Shown: positions 37,635 to 47,568 of the stretch, in pieces
How positions within the stretch are numbered: the stretch's first letter is position 1
Layout: every line of letters starts with the position of its first letter
Assembly (NCBI RefSeq): GCF_027563465.1
Contig: NZ_JAPFQA010000004.1
Location: 186,001-250,000, forward strand
Reading direction: 5' to 3'
Source of the DNA: Mesorhizobium qingshengii
GTDB lineage: Bacteria; Pseudomonadota; Alphaproteobacteria; Rhizobiales; Rhizobiaceae
DNA: 64,000 bases
Program-made: the position numbers and the translations under genes
The notes under the pieces: generated by a model
Seen by the model: only the letters and a program-made list of their open reading frames with translations
What the model was told of the DNA's origin: nothing
Databases searched by the model: none

Positions 37635-38726
37635 TTATTTGCCGGACTCGGTTGTTTCGGCGTCCTTCCTTGTTGCAAACGATGTCAGCGCGGAGAGGAA
37701 ATCGCCCAGTCCCGGGCGCCTGGCGGCGCTGAAGGGCAGGGGTCTTGCCGTCTCCATTGCCGCGATGCCGATGCGCGCCGTCATCATGCCGTTGATGACA
37801 CCCTCGCCAAGTTTTGCCGAAAGGCGTGCCGCCAGGCCGTGGCCGACGATCTGCTGGACAAAACTGTCGCCGACCGCGATCGCGCCGGTGACCGCCAGAT
37901 GGGCGAGCACGCTGCGTGCCAGGCGGAAGAAACCCAGCGTTCCTGGCCGCCCGCCATAGAGTTCCGACAGGCGGCGAATGAGGCGCCCGGCCTCGAACAC
38001 GACATAGGCGACATCGACGAGCGCGCGCGGGCTGACCGCCGTCACCAGCGAAACGCGCTTGGCGGCCTCGAGAATCATCACCTTTGCCCTGGCATCGAGA
38101 GGGCCGAGAATTTCCGCTTCGGCCAGGCGCACCAGATTGCCGCCGTCGATGATCTCCCCGCGCAGTTCGGCGAGCGCGCGCCGGCCGGCCGCGGTCTCGG
38201 GTTTGGCCGCGACAAAGGCAGACAGCTCGTCGACAACCGACCGTGCCACCGTGGGATCGTCACGCGCGATCGCATCGAGAGCCCGTTTCTGCAGCTTTTC
38301 GACTTCGGCGAGGCGGGCAATGGCCAGGAACTCGCGAATCAGGATGACCAGGAGTGCCAGTACGGCGATGGCCGCCATGCCGGCGGCCAGCCAGCCCAGC
38401 CATTCGGCGCGCATGAACAGGTCGCGTATCAGCTGATCGGTCCACAGGCCGACAGCCAGCGAAATCAGCACTCCAAACGCGCCGAAGAAGATGCTGCCGA
38501 GCAGCGAGCGTTTTCCGGGGGCGATCGCTGGTGGCGGTTCGGCGGCGACAATGTCGGGCTCGTCGAAGACGTCGACCTGTGCCGGTATGACCAGCGCGGT
38601 GTCGGTCTTCATCGCGCGGGGTTTCCGCAGGGTCTCGGCCCGGGCGCGGCGCGCCTCCGGCGCCTCTTGTCTTGATACGGCTTCCGGCTCGATGCGGAAT
38701 GCCGCCGGCTTGCGGGGCGCGGTCAT
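37635..38726 (-). CDS. ycjF: YcjF/TIGR01620 family membrane protein (DUF697)
   Basis: A 363-residue inner-membrane protein. A disordered N-terminus (1-70) is followed by two membrane helices (about 75-98 and 108-131), then a helical soluble part with EVEKLQKRALDAIARDDP. The DUF697 C-terminal domain includes SPRALVDVAYVVFEAGRLIRRLSELYGGRPG (core SELYGGRPG). The gene overlaps ycjX by four bases (ATGA), the same pairing as in enterobacteria, where both belong to the phage-shock (Psp) regulon; no psp genes are visible here. Function is unproven; envelope stress is the usual proposal. Confidence 0.9.
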   Translation of the reverse strand: MTAPRKPAAFRIEPEAVSRQEAPEARRARAETLRKPRAMKTDTALVIPAQVDVFDEPDIVAAEPPPAIAPGKRSLLGSIFFGAFGVLISLAVGLWTDQLIRDLFMRAEWLGWLAAGMAAIAVLALLVILIREFLAIARLAEVEKLQKRALDAIARDDPTVARSVVDELSAFVAAKPETAAGRRALAELRGEIIDGGNLVRLAEAEILGPLDARAKVMILEAAKRVSLVTAVSPRALVDVAYVVFEAGRLIRRLSELYGGRPGTLGFFRLARSVLAHLAVTGAIAVGDSFVQQIVGHGLAARLSAKLGEGVINGMMTARIGIAAMETARPLPFSAARRPGLGDFLSALTSFATRKDAETTESGK

Positions 38727-40201
38727 GCCAGATGATCTCCAATCAGGAACTGCAAGGCGCGGTCGAGCCTGATATGCGGCAGCGACAGCGTGACGCCTTC
38801 GGCCGTGCGTTCGAGCTTTGGCGGGCGGAAGCGGACGAAGCGGATTGTCGGATCGACGGAGTCCTGCCGGTGGTCGGGTCCCGAAACATCGAACACAGCA
38901 TCAATGTTCTCCGGTAAATCACCGGGAAATATGGCCGTTTCCGTCTTTCCATCAAACGTTTCGCCATTGATCTTCTCGCCAGCGATCGGCGTGCCGATGA
39001 TGACTGGAAGCGTCTCTCGGCCTTGCTTGACGGTGCCCTCGCGCGTCGCGCGCACGGCCGCCATGGCGACCACATCGACATCGGCGCCGGTGAAATTCGC
39101 ACGCGCCACGGCGCGGTCGGCCAGCCGCCGTACGATCGCCTGCAGACGGTCATGGCTTTCATGGTGCAGGTGATCGGCCTTTGTAGCGGCAACCAGAATG
39201 CGGTCGATGCGCCGCGAAAACAGGTCGGTGAGGAAGCTGCCCCGGCCAGGGCGGAAACAGCTGAGGATCTCGGTCACCGCACGCTCCAGGTCAGCCATGG
39301 CTCCGGGGCCTGCGTTCAGCGCCTGCATGGCGTCGATCAGCACGATCTGGCGATCGAGACGCGCGATGTGTTCGCGGAAGAAGGGTTTGACGACATGGGT
39401 CTTGTAGGCCTCGTAGCGCCTTTCCATCATGGCGTGCAGCGACCCGGGGCGCGGGCGCCTGTCGCCGACATCAGCCAGGGGCGCGAAGGTCAGCGCCGGA
39501 GAGCCTTCGAGATCGCCAGGCATCAGGAAGCGACCGGGCGGCAGGGTCGAAAGCGCCCGCTCGTCGAGCTTGCACGCTTTCAGGTAGGCGGCGAAGCTTT
39601 CGGCCAGACGACGCGCGGTCATCTCGTCGGCGTCGGCGTTCGGGTCGATTTCGGCTGATATCGCCCGCCAGGCCCGCGACAGGTCCTCGCGCACCGGCAG
39701 AGAGGCCAGTTCGAGCGCCTCGCGCGAAAAATCGGCGAAGGATTTGCCCAGCAGCGGCAGGTCGAGCAGCCATTCACCTGGATAGTCGACGATATCGACC
39801 GACAGTTTGCCGGAGGAGAACATGCGGCTCCAGCCGGAGGCCGATTCATATTCGATGGTCAGCCGCAGCTCCGAAATGGCGCGTGTGGAATCAGGCCAGG
39901 CGCGGTCGTTGACCAAGGCGGCGATATGGTCTTCGTACTGGAAGCGCGGTACGGCATCGTCCGGCTGCTGCTCAAGGAAAGCGCGGGCGATGCGCCCGGA
40001 TTTCTGCCCCTCGAACAGCGGCAGGCGCCCACCATGGATCAGGTTGTGAACAAAGGCGGATATGAATACCGTCTTGCCGGCGCGTGACAATCCCGTCACG
40101 CCAAGGCGCAGCGATGGAGAAAAAAGCCCGGTGGCGCGGCCCGACAGCGTGTCGAGTGCAATTCTCGCCTCGTCGGTGAAGGTGGTCAGCGATGATGCCA
40201 A
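38723..40201 (-). CDS. ycjX: YcjX family GTP-binding protein (DUF463)
   Basis: A 492-residue P-loop GTPase-like protein. The P-loop is GVTGLSRAGKTVFISAF (G-x4-GKT, about 34-50), a switch-like DIVDYPGEWLLDLPLL lies at about 135-150, and a TKAD base-recognition motif is present in LVAATKADHLHHESHD-like sequence (VAATKADHLHHE). DUF463 proteins are known mainly as partners of YcjF in envelope stress responses. It is the first gene of the ycjX-ycjF pair. Confidence 0.92.
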   Translation of the reverse strand: MASSLTTFTDEARIALDTLSGRATGLFSPSLRLGVTGLSRAGKTVFISAFVHNLIHGGRLPLFEGQKSGRIARAFLEQQPDDAVPRFQYEDHIAALVNDRAWPDSTRAISELRLTIEYESASGWSRMFSSGKLSVDIVDYPGEWLLDLPLLGKSFADFSREALELASLPVREDLSRAWRAISAEIDPNADADEMTARRLAESFAAYLKACKLDERALSTLPPGRFLMPGDLEGSPALTFAPLADVGDRRPRPGSLHAMMERRYEAYKTHVVKPFFREHIARLDRQIVLIDAMQALNAGPGAMADLERAVTEILSCFRPGRGSFLTDLFSRRIDRILVAATKADHLHHESHDRLQAIVRRLADRAVARANFTGADVDVVAMAAVRATREGTVKQGRETLPVIIGTPIAGEKINGETFDGKTETAIFPGDLPENIDAVFDVSGPDHRQDSVDPTIRFVRFRPPKLERTAEGVTLSLPHIRLDRALQFLIGDHLA

Positions 40202-40277
40202 AGTATGATCTTTCGGGCTTCGGTCCGTCCGATATAGGCTCTGGAACCCGGCTTTGAAATGGCGCCGGAGATCGACA

Positions 40278-40781
40278 TCAGAGATCGGCGGGTGTCAGGA
40301 ACGCCTCGAGATAGCCGGTGCCCTGGGCGGCTTTCGCCAGATCGCCACCGAAGCGGACGACCGCCAGGCCCGAAGTCGGGAAACCGTGGTTCAGCGTCGC
40401 CCGGGCCATCTCGTCGCCGTCGCCCGAAACCGCCAAGGCGAGATCTTCCATCATCGGGTTGTGGCCGATGACCAGCAACGAGCTGGGACCGCCATTGCCT
40501 CGTATTGTGGACAGGTATCCGGCGGCGTCTTCACTGTAGAGTGTATCGAGGAACAAAACCTTGCCAGTGTCGGTCTGATTGGCCAGCCCCTCCAGCGTCT
40601 CGCGCGCTCGTTTGGCATTGGAGCAAAGGGTGAGGTCCGGAATATAACCTCTGGCCCGCATGGCTGCGCCCATTGCCTCGGCATCGGCGCGGCCGGATGC
40701 ATCGAGCGGACGATCGAAATCGCGAACGCCAGGCAGTGCCCAGCCGGCCTTGGCATGTCTCAACAGATAAAGTCTGCTCAC
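40278..40781 (-). CDS. SixA-type histidine phosphatase
   Basis: A 167-residue histidine phosphatase. The catalytic His is in LYLLRHAKAGWA (RHG-like motif, about residues 4-15), with further elements LCSNAKRARETLEGL (Arg, about 62-75) and VIGHNPMMEDL (second His, about 118). SixA dephosphorylates phospho-His on Hpt domains; in E. coli it acts on the nitrogen phosphotransferase system. The start is taken as GTG at 40781, preceded by GGGGGTTCG, because it places the family N-terminus right after it; the frame from 40853 adds a non-conserved extension. It is divergent from dksA. Confidence 0.85.
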   Translation of the reverse strand: MSRLYLLRHAKAGWALPGVRDFDRPLDASGRADAEAMGAAMRARGYIPDLTLCSNAKRARETLEGLANQTDTGKVLFLDTLYSEDAAGYLSTIRGNGGPSSLLVIGHNPMMEDLALAVSGDGDEMARATLNHGFPTSGLAVVRFGGDLAKAAQGTGYLEAFLTPADL

Positions 40782-41040
40782 CGAACCCCCGTTGGTGTCG
40801 CGTAGCGAAGCCCAGGACGTTGTTGGATTAGCCATGAGAAAGGCCGGGCGCACAATGGCCCTTTCCCATCAAGCATAACGAATCACGTGTGAATTTGCTC
40901 GCATCGATCTCGGAAGGGACGCCGCTGATGTCCCGCTGCCTGACATTAACAATTGCGTGAGACGACGGCCGATTGCGCTTGTGCAGGCGTTTGGCGGCGA
41001 ATATATAGGCCCGAAATTTGGGGCAGTTTGGGTGAGTCGA

Positions 41041-41457
41041 ATGAACGACATCGTTACCGCCGATTACGTACCCTCCGAAGACGAGCCGTTCATGAACGAA
41101 CGGCAGAAATCCTACTTCCGCCTGAAGCTCGTCACATGGAAGAATGACATATTGCGCGAAGCGCGCGAAACTCTCGAAATCCTGCAGCAGGAAAACGCCA
41201 ACCACCCTGATCTCGCCGACCGCGCCTCTTCGGAAACCGACCGCGCAATCGAGCTCAGGGCCCGAGACCGTCAACGCAAGCTCATTGCAAAGATCGACTC
41301 CGCCTTGCAGCGCATCGACGAAGGCACCTATGGCTATTGCGAGGAGACCGGTGAGCCGATCGCGTTGAAGCGGCTCGATGCGCGTCCAATCGCGACGTTG
41401 TCGATCGAAGCGCAGGAGCGGCACGAGCGCCGCGAAAAAGTCTATCGCGACGACTGA
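41041..41457 (+). CDS. dksA: RNA polymerase-binding transcription factor DksA
   Basis: A 138-residue DksA/TraR family protein that acts with ppGpp on RNA polymerase. The coiled-coil (about 25-95) precedes a C4-type zinc-finger region reading GYCEETGEPIALKRLDARP. Only the first of four zinc ligands remains: the second Cys is Thr, and the last pair is Ser and Ala in ATLSIEAQERHE. This loss is common in rhizobial DksA proteins. The coiled-coil tip Asp-x-x-Ala motif is visible as DLADRASSETDRA. The start at 41041 is chosen for its family N-terminus; the upstream part is not conserved. It is a single gene. Confidence 0.9.
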   Translation: MNDIVTADYVPSEDEPFMNERQKSYFRLKLVTWKNDILREARETLEILQQENANHPDLADRASSETDRAIELRARDRQRKLIAKIDSALQRIDEGTYGYCEETGEPIALKRLDARPIATLSIEAQERHERREKVYRDD

Positions 41458-41632
41458 CGCATCGCCCAAAAAGGGCTGTGTCCAGGACAGTTCGCGGCGA
41501 TGCCGATGTTGAAATGGCCGGCTTTCCGGCCATTCTCCTTGGCACGCCACGCATCCAGTGCAAAAGACCTAAAGCAAGCCCAAGGTCCCGACCAGTCCAA
41601 TTCCCCCTGGCTGGCGGCGGCTCAGGATCTGA

Positions 41633-42379
41633 TCATCTCTTCTGGCTGGCGAGTTCGCCCAGAAGCTTGGTCATTTCATCGTCGAGCGACGGCGGTGCCT
41701 TTGCCGCGGGTTTGCCCACCGGGCCGCCTGAACGGGGCTGGTCGAGCGACACTTCGAGCTCCCTCATCAACGTATCGTCGATGCTGTCCTGTGGCGGCGA
41801 AGGGGGCACGTGCCGAATGACATTGGCGTTCGCCGACCCATAGGCGGGCAACGGCGTGACATTGGTCGGCTGGTAGCTTTGCGTCACCAGTTTCGGGGCT
41901 GGCGCTGGGGCCGGCGCGGCCGGACGCGGACGGGCAGGCGCCGCCGTGGTCACCGGCTGCGGAGCGGGGGCCTGTCTTGGAGGCGGTGGAGCGGGTTGAG
42001 GCGCACGCGGCCTCGCCGCCGGGGCGGCGGTGGCCTGGACCGGCTGCAAGCCGCCATCTCCGGTCAGCGCTGGACGGCGCGGCGCCGAAAGCCGGATATC
42101 GCGTTCGACGACAACGTCGGTCGGGCCGCCAATCAGAATCAGATGTTCGATGTCATCCCGACGCACCAGCACCAGGCGGCGATGACTGTCGACGGCGGTC
42201 GCGTCCATGACGGCCAGCCGCGTCTTGCGGTTCCTGCCGCCGGCGACAAAGGTTCCGAAGGTCAGGTTGCGCACGAGCCTAATGATGACGAGAACGATGA
42301 CCAGCAGAATAAGAGCTGCAAAAGTCCACAGCAGTGCCGCGGCATAACCGGGGCCCGCCACGCTATCCAGCCATTGCAT
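41633..42379 (-). CDS. FliO-like membrane protein with Pro-rich tail
   Basis: A 248-residue protein with one N-terminal membrane helix (about 15-40, LLWTFAALILLVIVLVIIRLV). A small conserved FliO-type domain follows (about 45-100, RKTRLAVMDATAVDSHRRLVLVRRD and EHLILIGGPTDVVVE), then a long Pro/Ala-rich disordered tail (about 110-245). FliO helps assemble the flagellar export gate, but there are no flagellar genes here, and FliO-like domains also occur in unrelated membrane proteins. The start at 42379 is set by AGGGGAAACCA; the longer frame is discarded. It is divergent from cckA. Confidence 0.75.
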   Translation of the reverse strand: MQWLDSVAGPGYAAALLWTFAALILLVIVLVIIRLVRNLTFGTFVAGGRNRKTRLAVMDATAVDSHRRLVLVRRDDIEHLILIGGPTDVVVERDIRLSAPRRPALTGDGGLQPVQATAAPAARPRAPQPAPPPPRQAPAPQPVTTAAPARPRPAAPAPAPAPKLVTQSYQPTNVTPLPAYGSANANVIRHVPPSPPQDSIDDTLMRELEVSLDQPRSGGPVGKPAAKAPPSLDDEMTKLLGELASQKR

Positions 42380-42607
42380 TGGTTTCCCCTGATCGTCTTT
42401 GGACTTTGGAAGTGAGGCGACACTAGACCGTAGCGACTGGCCACCGCAAGTTGCCATTCATGCTCGTGAACAGCTTGAAAACTCCGAAGGCAAAAGGACA
42501 TCATTTTTATCGGACATTTGCCACCCAGGCCTTTTCCCGACCAGGAGAATGTGATTCAACCCGCTAGGGGCGGGTGTCGGACACCGGAATTCACGAGCAG
42601 GGGGCAC

Positions 42608-45181
42608 ATGGCCAAGGAAGCGCGCGGCGATTTCTATCCGGTACCGATCGTCGACCAGAACACGCGACCGGGCGCGGTCACCCGGCTTATCATTTTCATC
42701 GTCGTTCTGACGGGGGCCGCCATCATCTTCGGCCTCTTCCGCGAGCGCCTCGGCGATCCTTTCCTGCTCGGCATGCTCGGCGTGCTGGCGATGATCGGTG
42801 TCGGCTTCCTCTTCGCCACGGCGATCGGCTTCGTGCAGGTCACGCCACGCTCGACAGGCGATGAACTGTCGAAGGCATTCGTTGATTCGATGTCGCAGGG
42901 CCTTCTGGTGACGGATACCAAGGGCCGTGTCGTCTACGCCAATCGATCCTATGCCGACATGACCGGAGCGTCGTCGGCGGCCGACCTCAAGACGGTCGAG
43001 GGCTTGCTCTCGGATGTTCCCGAAGCTTCGGTGACGATTTATCGCTTGGCGTCCGGCCTGCGCGACGGCCAACCGGGTGACGGCGAGTTTCGGCTCGCGC
43101 AGTCCATTCGGCCAGGCGCTGAGCCAGGCGCCCGCTGGTACCGGGCCCGCGCCCGCACCTTCAGCGTGCCGGGTCAGCGGCTGCCGATGCTGGCCTGGCA
43201 ACTTGCCGACATTTCGCAGGAGCGGGCCGAGCAGGAGCGCTTCTTCCTCGACTTGCAGAAGGCGATCGATCACCTCGACCACGCGCCGGCCGGCTTCTTT
43301 TCGGCCGACCAGGATGGCCGTGTCACCTACATCAATGCCACGCTTGCCGAATGGCTGGGTATCGACCTTACCAGTTTCACGCCCGGCTCCGTCACCTTGC
43401 CAGAGATCGTGGCCGGCGATGGCATGGCACTGGTCCGCTCGGTCAAGGCTGATCCGGGCACCACGCGCAACGCAGTCCTCGATCTCGATCTGACAACAAC
43501 GAAAGGCGAGGCGCTGCCGGTACGCTTCATGCATCGCGTTTCGGCCAGCCGCGAAGGCGTCAACGGCCCGACGCGCACGATCGTGCTCAATCGGACGCAG
43601 GGCGAGGATGCTTCCGCCGATCTTCGCGCCTCAGAGGTCCGCTTCACCCGTTTCTTCAATTCGACGCCAATGGCCATTGCAGCCGTCGACAAGAGCGGGC
43701 GCATCCTGCGCACCAACGCGCCGTTCCTGTCGCTGTTTTCCTCCGTCGTCGATGGGGACGCGGTCGATCGCCGCGTGCGGCTGGACACGGTGATCCACGA
43801 GCGCGACCGGCCGGCTTTTGCCTCCGCTTTCGAAAAAGCCCGGCAGCGACAGGCCGACATCGAGCCGATCGACACCTTGTTGCCCGGCAACGATGAACGG
43901 CACATCCGTTTCTACGTCAACGCGGTCGCCGACGGGACCGGCGGCGAGGGCGCCGAGGAGTCGGCCATCGTCTACGCCGTCGAGACCACTGAGCAGAAGG
44001 CACTCGAAGGGCAGATGGCGCAAAGCCAGAAGATGCAGGCGGTCGGCCAACTTGCCGGCGGCATCGCGCACGACTTCAACAATGTGCTGACCGCCATCAT
44101 CATGGCCTCGGACCTGCTGTTGACCAACCACCGCCCGTCGGACCCATCCTTCCCCGACATCATGAACATCAAGCAGAACGCCAACCGGGCAGCCTCACTG
44201 GTGCGGCAACTGCTGGCGTTCTCGCGCAAGCAGACGCTGCGGCCCGAGGTGTTAAACCTGACCGACGTGCTCGCCGACCTCAGGATGTTGCTAGCCCGTC
44301 TTGTCGGCAATGACATCAAGCTGAAGGTCGACCATGGCCGCGACCTGTGGCCGGTCAAGGTCGATATCGGGCAGTTTGAACAGGTGGTGGTCAACCTTGC
44401 GGTCAACGCCCGCGACGCAATGCCGGCCGGCGGCGATCTTACCGTGCGCACCCGCAATGTGACGGCCGAGGAATGCAAGGCCTTTTCCTACCGCGAACTC
44501 ACTCCGGCCGACTATGTCGTGGTCGAGGTCGAGGATAGCGGCAGCGGCATCGCGCCCGACGTGCTGAAGAAGATTTTCGAGCCCTTCTTCACCACCAAGG
44601 AGGTCGGCAAGGGCACCGGCCTTGGCCTGTCGATGGTCTATGGCATCATCAAGCAGACCGGCGGCTTCATCTTCTGCGATTCCGAGGTCGGCAAAGGGTC
44701 AACTTTCCGCATCTTCCTGCCGCGCCACATGGCGGAAGTGAAGAAGGCGGGCGAGCCCGGCGATGCGCCGGCGGTGCCGGCGAAGGTTGTCGATACGGCC
44801 AAGGATCTGTCAGGCTCCGCCACGGTGCTGCTCGTGGAGGATGAGGACGCCGTGCGCATGGGCGGCATGCGGGCGCTGGTGTCGCGCGGCTATACCGTGC
44901 ACGAGGCATCCTCGGGCGTCGAGGCGCTGGAAGTGTTCGAGGCGCTGGGCGGCAAGGTCGACATCGTCGTGTCCGACGTGGTGATGCCGGAGATGGACGG
45001 GCCGACGCTGCTTGGTGAACTGCGCAAGCGCCAGCCGGATATCAAGTTCGTCTTCGTGTCAGGCTATGCCGAGGACGCCTTCGCCAGAAACCTGCCGGCA
45101 GACGCGCATTTCGGCTTCCTGCCGAAGCCGTTTTCGCTCAAGCAGCTGGCGACGATTGTCAAGGACGTGCTGGAATCCTAG
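42608..45181 (+). CDS. cckA: Hybrid histidine kinase CckA
   Basis: The cell-cycle kinase that, via ChpT, phosphorylates CtrA and CpdR in alphaproteobacteria. It has 857 residues: two membrane helices (about 25-45 and 50-75), PAS domains (about 95-225, 225-340 and 345-465), the kinase core with His488 in [16 protein letters not shown], an ATPase domain with [12 protein letters not shown] and [19 protein letters not shown], and a receiver domain with phospho-acceptor Asp790 in [12 protein letters not shown]. The IAHDFNN form of the H-box is typical of CckA. The start at 42608 is preceded by AGGGGGCAC. It is monocistronic, with the FliO-like gene divergent. Confidence 0.95.
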   Translation: MAKEARGDFYPVPIVDQNTRPGAVTRLIIFIVVLTGAAIIFGLFRERLGDPFLLGMLGVLAMIGVGFLFATAIGFVQVTPRSTGDELSKAFVDSMSQGLLVTDTKGRVVYANRSYADMTGASSAADLKTVEGLLSDVPEASVTIYRLASGLRDGQPGDGEFRLAQSIRPGAEPGARWYRARARTFSVPGQRLPMLAWQLADISQERAEQERFFLDLQKAIDHLDHAPAGFFSADQDGRVTYINATLAEWLGIDLTSFTPGSVTLPEIVAGDGMALVRSVKADPGTTRNAVLDLDLTTTKGEALPVRFMHRVSASREGVNGPTRTIVLNRTQGEDASADLRASEVRFTRFFNSTPMAIAAVDKSGRILRTNAPFLSLFSSVVDGDAVDRRVRLDTVIHERDRPAFASAFEKARQRQADIEPIDTLLPGNDERHIRFYVNAVADGTGGEGAEESAIVYAVETTEQKALEGQMAQSQKMQAVGQLAGGIAHDFNNVLTAIIMASDLLLTNHRPSDPSFPDIMNIKQNANRAASLVRQLLAFSRKQTLRPEVLNLTDVLADLRMLLARLVGNDIKLKVDHGRDLWPVKVDIGQFEQVVVNLAVNARDAMPAGGDLTVRTRNVTAEECKAFSYRELTPADYVVVEVEDSGSGIAPDVLKKIFEPFFTTKEVGKGTGLGLSMVYGIIKQTGGFIFCDSEVGKGSTFRIFLPRHMAEVKKAGEPGDAPAVPAKVVDTAKDLSGSATVLLVEDEDAVRMGGMRALVSRGYTVHEASSGVEALEVFEALGGKVDIVVSDVVMPEMDGPTLLGELRKRQPDIKFVFVSGYAEDAFARNLPADAHFGFLPKPFSLKQLATIVKDVLES

Positions 45182-45267
45182 CTGCTTCCGATGCTCTGCC
45201 CTTGCGTAATGCCGTGACAACGCCATGATTTCGGGTGAAACGGCAAGCGGGCTTGGGAGAGCAGCGG

Positions 45268-45981
45268 TTGACGCCACATATCGAGGCAGACAAGGGCGAC
45301 TATGCCGGTACGGTGTTGCTGCCGGGCGACCCGCAACGCGCCGAGTGGATGGCGGAAACATTCCTGGAAGCGCCGCGCTGCATCAATCGCCGGCGGGGCG
45401 CCCTTGGCTTTACCGGATTGTTCCGCGGCAAACCGGTCAGCATTCAGGCGACGGGCATCGGCGTCTCGTCGTTTCTGATCTATGCGCATGAGCTGCTGGA
45501 TTTTTATGGTGCCCGGACACTGATCCGCACCGGTACCTGCGGCGGCCTGACCGCCAGGACAAAACTGCGCAGCCTTGTCATCTCGCGATCAGCACGCGCG
45601 GAAAGCGCCCAGAGCGGCCAGGTTTTCGGCCTTTATGAAGCCGTTGCCGGACCGGATCCGGCGCTGCTTGCCCGCGCCCTGGCCAAGGCAGCCGAACTTG
45701 GCATTGACCATCACGCAGGCCTGACGGTTTGCAGCGATGTCTTCCATCATCCGGAAGGCCGCGTCCGCTTTGTCGAAGCGCAGGCGGCCGGCGCTCTGGC
45801 CGTGGATATGGAAACCGCCGCGCTTTATCGCATTGCCGCTTATTTCGGCGCCCGGGCGCTGTCGATCCTGACCGTGGTGGACAATATCGTCACCGGCGAA
45901 CAAACCGACTATTCCGAGCGCCAAGCGCTCTTCACCGAGATGAGCCGGTTGGCGCTCGCTGTCGCCACAGAGGGACGCTAG
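45268..45981 (+). CDS. deoD: Purine nucleoside phosphorylase, DeoD type
   Basis: Cleaves purine (deoxy)nucleosides with phosphate in purine salvage. It has 237 residues. The N-terminus TPHIEADKGDYAGTVLLPGDPQRA matches DeoD (key part LLPGDPQRAEW), followed by SIQATGIGVSSFLIYAHEL, RTGTCGGL and the C-terminal VDMETAALYRIAAYFG. The family pattern puts the start at the TTG at 45268, with GGGAG ten bases upstream; the GTG at 45235 would add a non-conserved extension. The DeoD catalytic Asp in TVVDNIVTG-like sequence (LTVVDNIVTG) is present. It is convergent with the ribbon-helix-helix gene, with one base between the stops. Confidence 0.9.
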   Translation: MTPHIEADKGDYAGTVLLPGDPQRAEWMAETFLEAPRCINRRRGALGFTGLFRGKPVSIQATGIGVSSFLIYAHELLDFYGARTLIRTGTCGGLTARTKLRSLVISRSARAESAQSGQVFGLYEAVAGPDPALLARALAKAAELGIDHHAGLTVCSDVFHHPEGRVRFVEAQAAGALAVDMETAALYRIAAYFGARALSILTVVDNIVTGEQTDYSERQALFTEMSRLALAVATEGR

Positions 45982-45982
45982 T

Positions 45983-46288
45983 CTAGGCGGCTTGCCGCTT
46001 CGGCGCCATCTGCTCCTCCATGCCCGGCCGATGGCCGCGCAGATAGAGGGCGCAGGTGGTGCGCAGCATCGACGCGAAGTTTGGAATGGCGCCGTTGATC
46101 TCGATGGCTTCGTCATAGAGCTTCGAGATGAATTTCGGCGTCGTCAGACCCTGGCTGTCGGCGATTTCATCAAGCAGCGCCCAGAATGTCGCCTCGAGCT
46201 GAATACTGGTCGAATGCCCGTCAATGCGAATCGACCGGTTGATCTGGCGATAGCCTTCGGGGTCCTGGCCCGCAAATACCCTGCACAT
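45983..46288 (-). CDS. Ribbon-helix-helix domain protein
   Basis: A 101-residue protein of the RHH_4 type. The beta-strand is NRSIRIDGHSTSIQLEATFW (about 18-37), and the helix-turn part ALLDEIADSQGLTTPKFISKLYDEA includes the family's S/T-PKF element (about 55-60). Such proteins are found mainly in alphaproteobacteria, often fused or linked to aryl-sulphate or membrane genes; most are presumed DNA-binding. The start at 46288 is fixed by GGGAGGTTTGTCGG before the ATG; the upstream part of the frame is a shadow. It is convergent with deoD. Confidence 0.8.
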   Translation of the reverse strand: MCRVFAGQDPEGYRQINRSIRIDGHSTSIQLEATFWALLDEIADSQGLTTPKFISKLYDEAIEINGAIPNFASMLRTTCALYLRGHRPGMEEQMAPKRQAA

Positions 46289-46512
46289 CCGACAAACCTC
46301 CCATGATTGTTGGTTTTGGGTGGACGGGCTGCACTTTGCCGAACAACTCGTCCCCAATGGTACTTTCAGGCAAAAATGCCCGTACGGCAATCGGACTTTC
46401 GTCCCTGATGGGCGAGCGGGGCATTTCACGAGTCTGGGCGTGGTAACCGGCTGCCACCATCTTTTGCCCGCGCCGCCCATAATCGCTTCCGTTCACCACG
46501 GCGGAGACTGAT

Positions 46513-46908
46513 TTGGCAAAGGCGATCCACAGCATGATACGGGTTCTCGAGGAGGCCCGATCCGTCGACTTCTACAGACATGCCTTCGGGCTCGATGTCG
46601 CCGACAGGCTGGACTTCGAGACATTCACGCTCATTTATCTCAGCAACGCCGAGACAGGGTTCGAGGTCGAATTGACCGTGAACAAGGGGCGGCGGGAGCC
46701 CTATGTGCTTGGCGACGGCTACGGCCACCTCGCGGTCTCGGTCGTCGACCTCGACAGCGAACATGACCGTCTCGGCGCGCTTGGCCTCAACCCCAAGAAG
46801 ATCGTCGAGTTCAACCGCGACGGCTCGCTGATCGCCCGCTTCTTCTTCATCGAGGATCCGGATGGCTACAAGATCGAGGTTCTGCAACGCGGAGGCCGCT
46901 TCAAATAG
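46513..46908 (+). CDS. Glyoxalase/bleomycin-resistance fold protein (lactoylglutathione lyase-like)
   Basis: A 131-residue VOC-superfamily protein with two beta-alpha-beta-beta-beta units. Metal ligands expected in glyoxalase I are visible as a His near the N-terminus (KAIHSMIRV), Glu in ETGFEVELTVN, His in GYGHLAVSVVD and Glu in GYKIEVLQRGG. The protein could be glyoxalase I (methylglyoxal detoxification) or a related enzyme; the His/Glu set fits gloA, but small VOC proteins are hard to separate. The start is a TTG at 46513 preceded by GGCGGAGACTGAT. Divergent from the RHH gene. Confidence 0.82.
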   Translation: MAKAIHSMIRVLEEARSVDFYRHAFGLDVADRLDFETFTLIYLSNAETGFEVELTVNKGRREPYVLGDGYGHLAVSVVDLDSEHDRLGALGLNPKKIVEFNRDGSLIARFFFIEDPDGYKIEVLQRGGRFK

Positions 46909-46989
46909 GAGACATCGCAGCCGCACCGGGAGATGCGGCGCCAGCAACGGCACCCTCAAGGGGTGCAAATAGCAAGCAGGGAGGAATAC

Positions 46990-47520
46990 ATGGTCACGAT
47001 CTATGACGGGAAGCCTGGACTTTCACGTCGTGAGCTTCTCAAACGCGGTGGCATCGGCGCTTTGCTCGTCATTTCGGGCAGCGCCGTGATCAGCCCCGAA
47101 CATGCCTGGGGGCTTGAGACATCGGCGCTCAAGCCCGAAACGATGGCGACGCTGATCCAGATGGCGCGCGACATCTATCCGCACGATCAGGTTCCCGACA
47201 AATATTACGCCATTGCCGTGAAAGGCCATGACGAGCAGGCCGGCAAGGACGCCGCCCACAAGGCGATGATCGAAGACGGCATCGCCGATCTCGACAAGAA
47301 GTCGGGTGAGGGCGGCTACCGGGCTCTTGGCTGGGAAGACCAGCGTGTCGCGGTTCTGAAGCAGATCGAGACGACGCCCTTCTTCCAGGCCATCCGTGGC
47401 GGTCTCGTCGTCGGCCTCTACAACCAGAAAGAGGTATGGCCGATCTTCGGCTACGAGGGCGAGTCCTATTCCAAGGGCGGCTATATCGCGCGCGGTTTCA
47501 ACGACATCGAGTGGCTCTGA
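46990..47520 (+). CDS. Tat-exported small subunit of a GMC dehydrogenase (gluconate 2-DH subunit 3-like)
   Basis: A 176-residue protein with a twin-arginine signal (LSRRELLKRGGIGALLVISG, the SRRELLK core at about 10-16) and cleavage near residue 40. The mature part resembles subunit 3 of membrane-bound gluconate 2-dehydrogenase, with MATLIQMARDIYPHD and GLVVGLYNQKEVWPIFGYEGESYSKGGY (key part LYNQKEVWPIFGYEG). The large GMC subunit encoded next lacks its own signal, so it could be carried across the membrane folded with this subunit. AGGGAGGAATAC precedes the ATG. No cytochrome subunit gene is adjacent. Confidence 0.82.
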   Translation: MVTIYDGKPGLSRRELLKRGGIGALLVISGSAVISPEHAWGLETSALKPETMATLIQMARDIYPHDQVPDKYYAIAVKGHDEQAGKDAAHKAMIEDGIADLDKKSGEGGYRALGWEDQRVAVLKQIETTPFFQAIRGGLVVGLYNQKEVWPIFGYEGESYSKGGYIARGFNDIEWL

Positions 47521-47568
47521 GCCCCTTCGTCGTGAGACCCCGCAAACAGGAAATCATGGGAGGAAACC

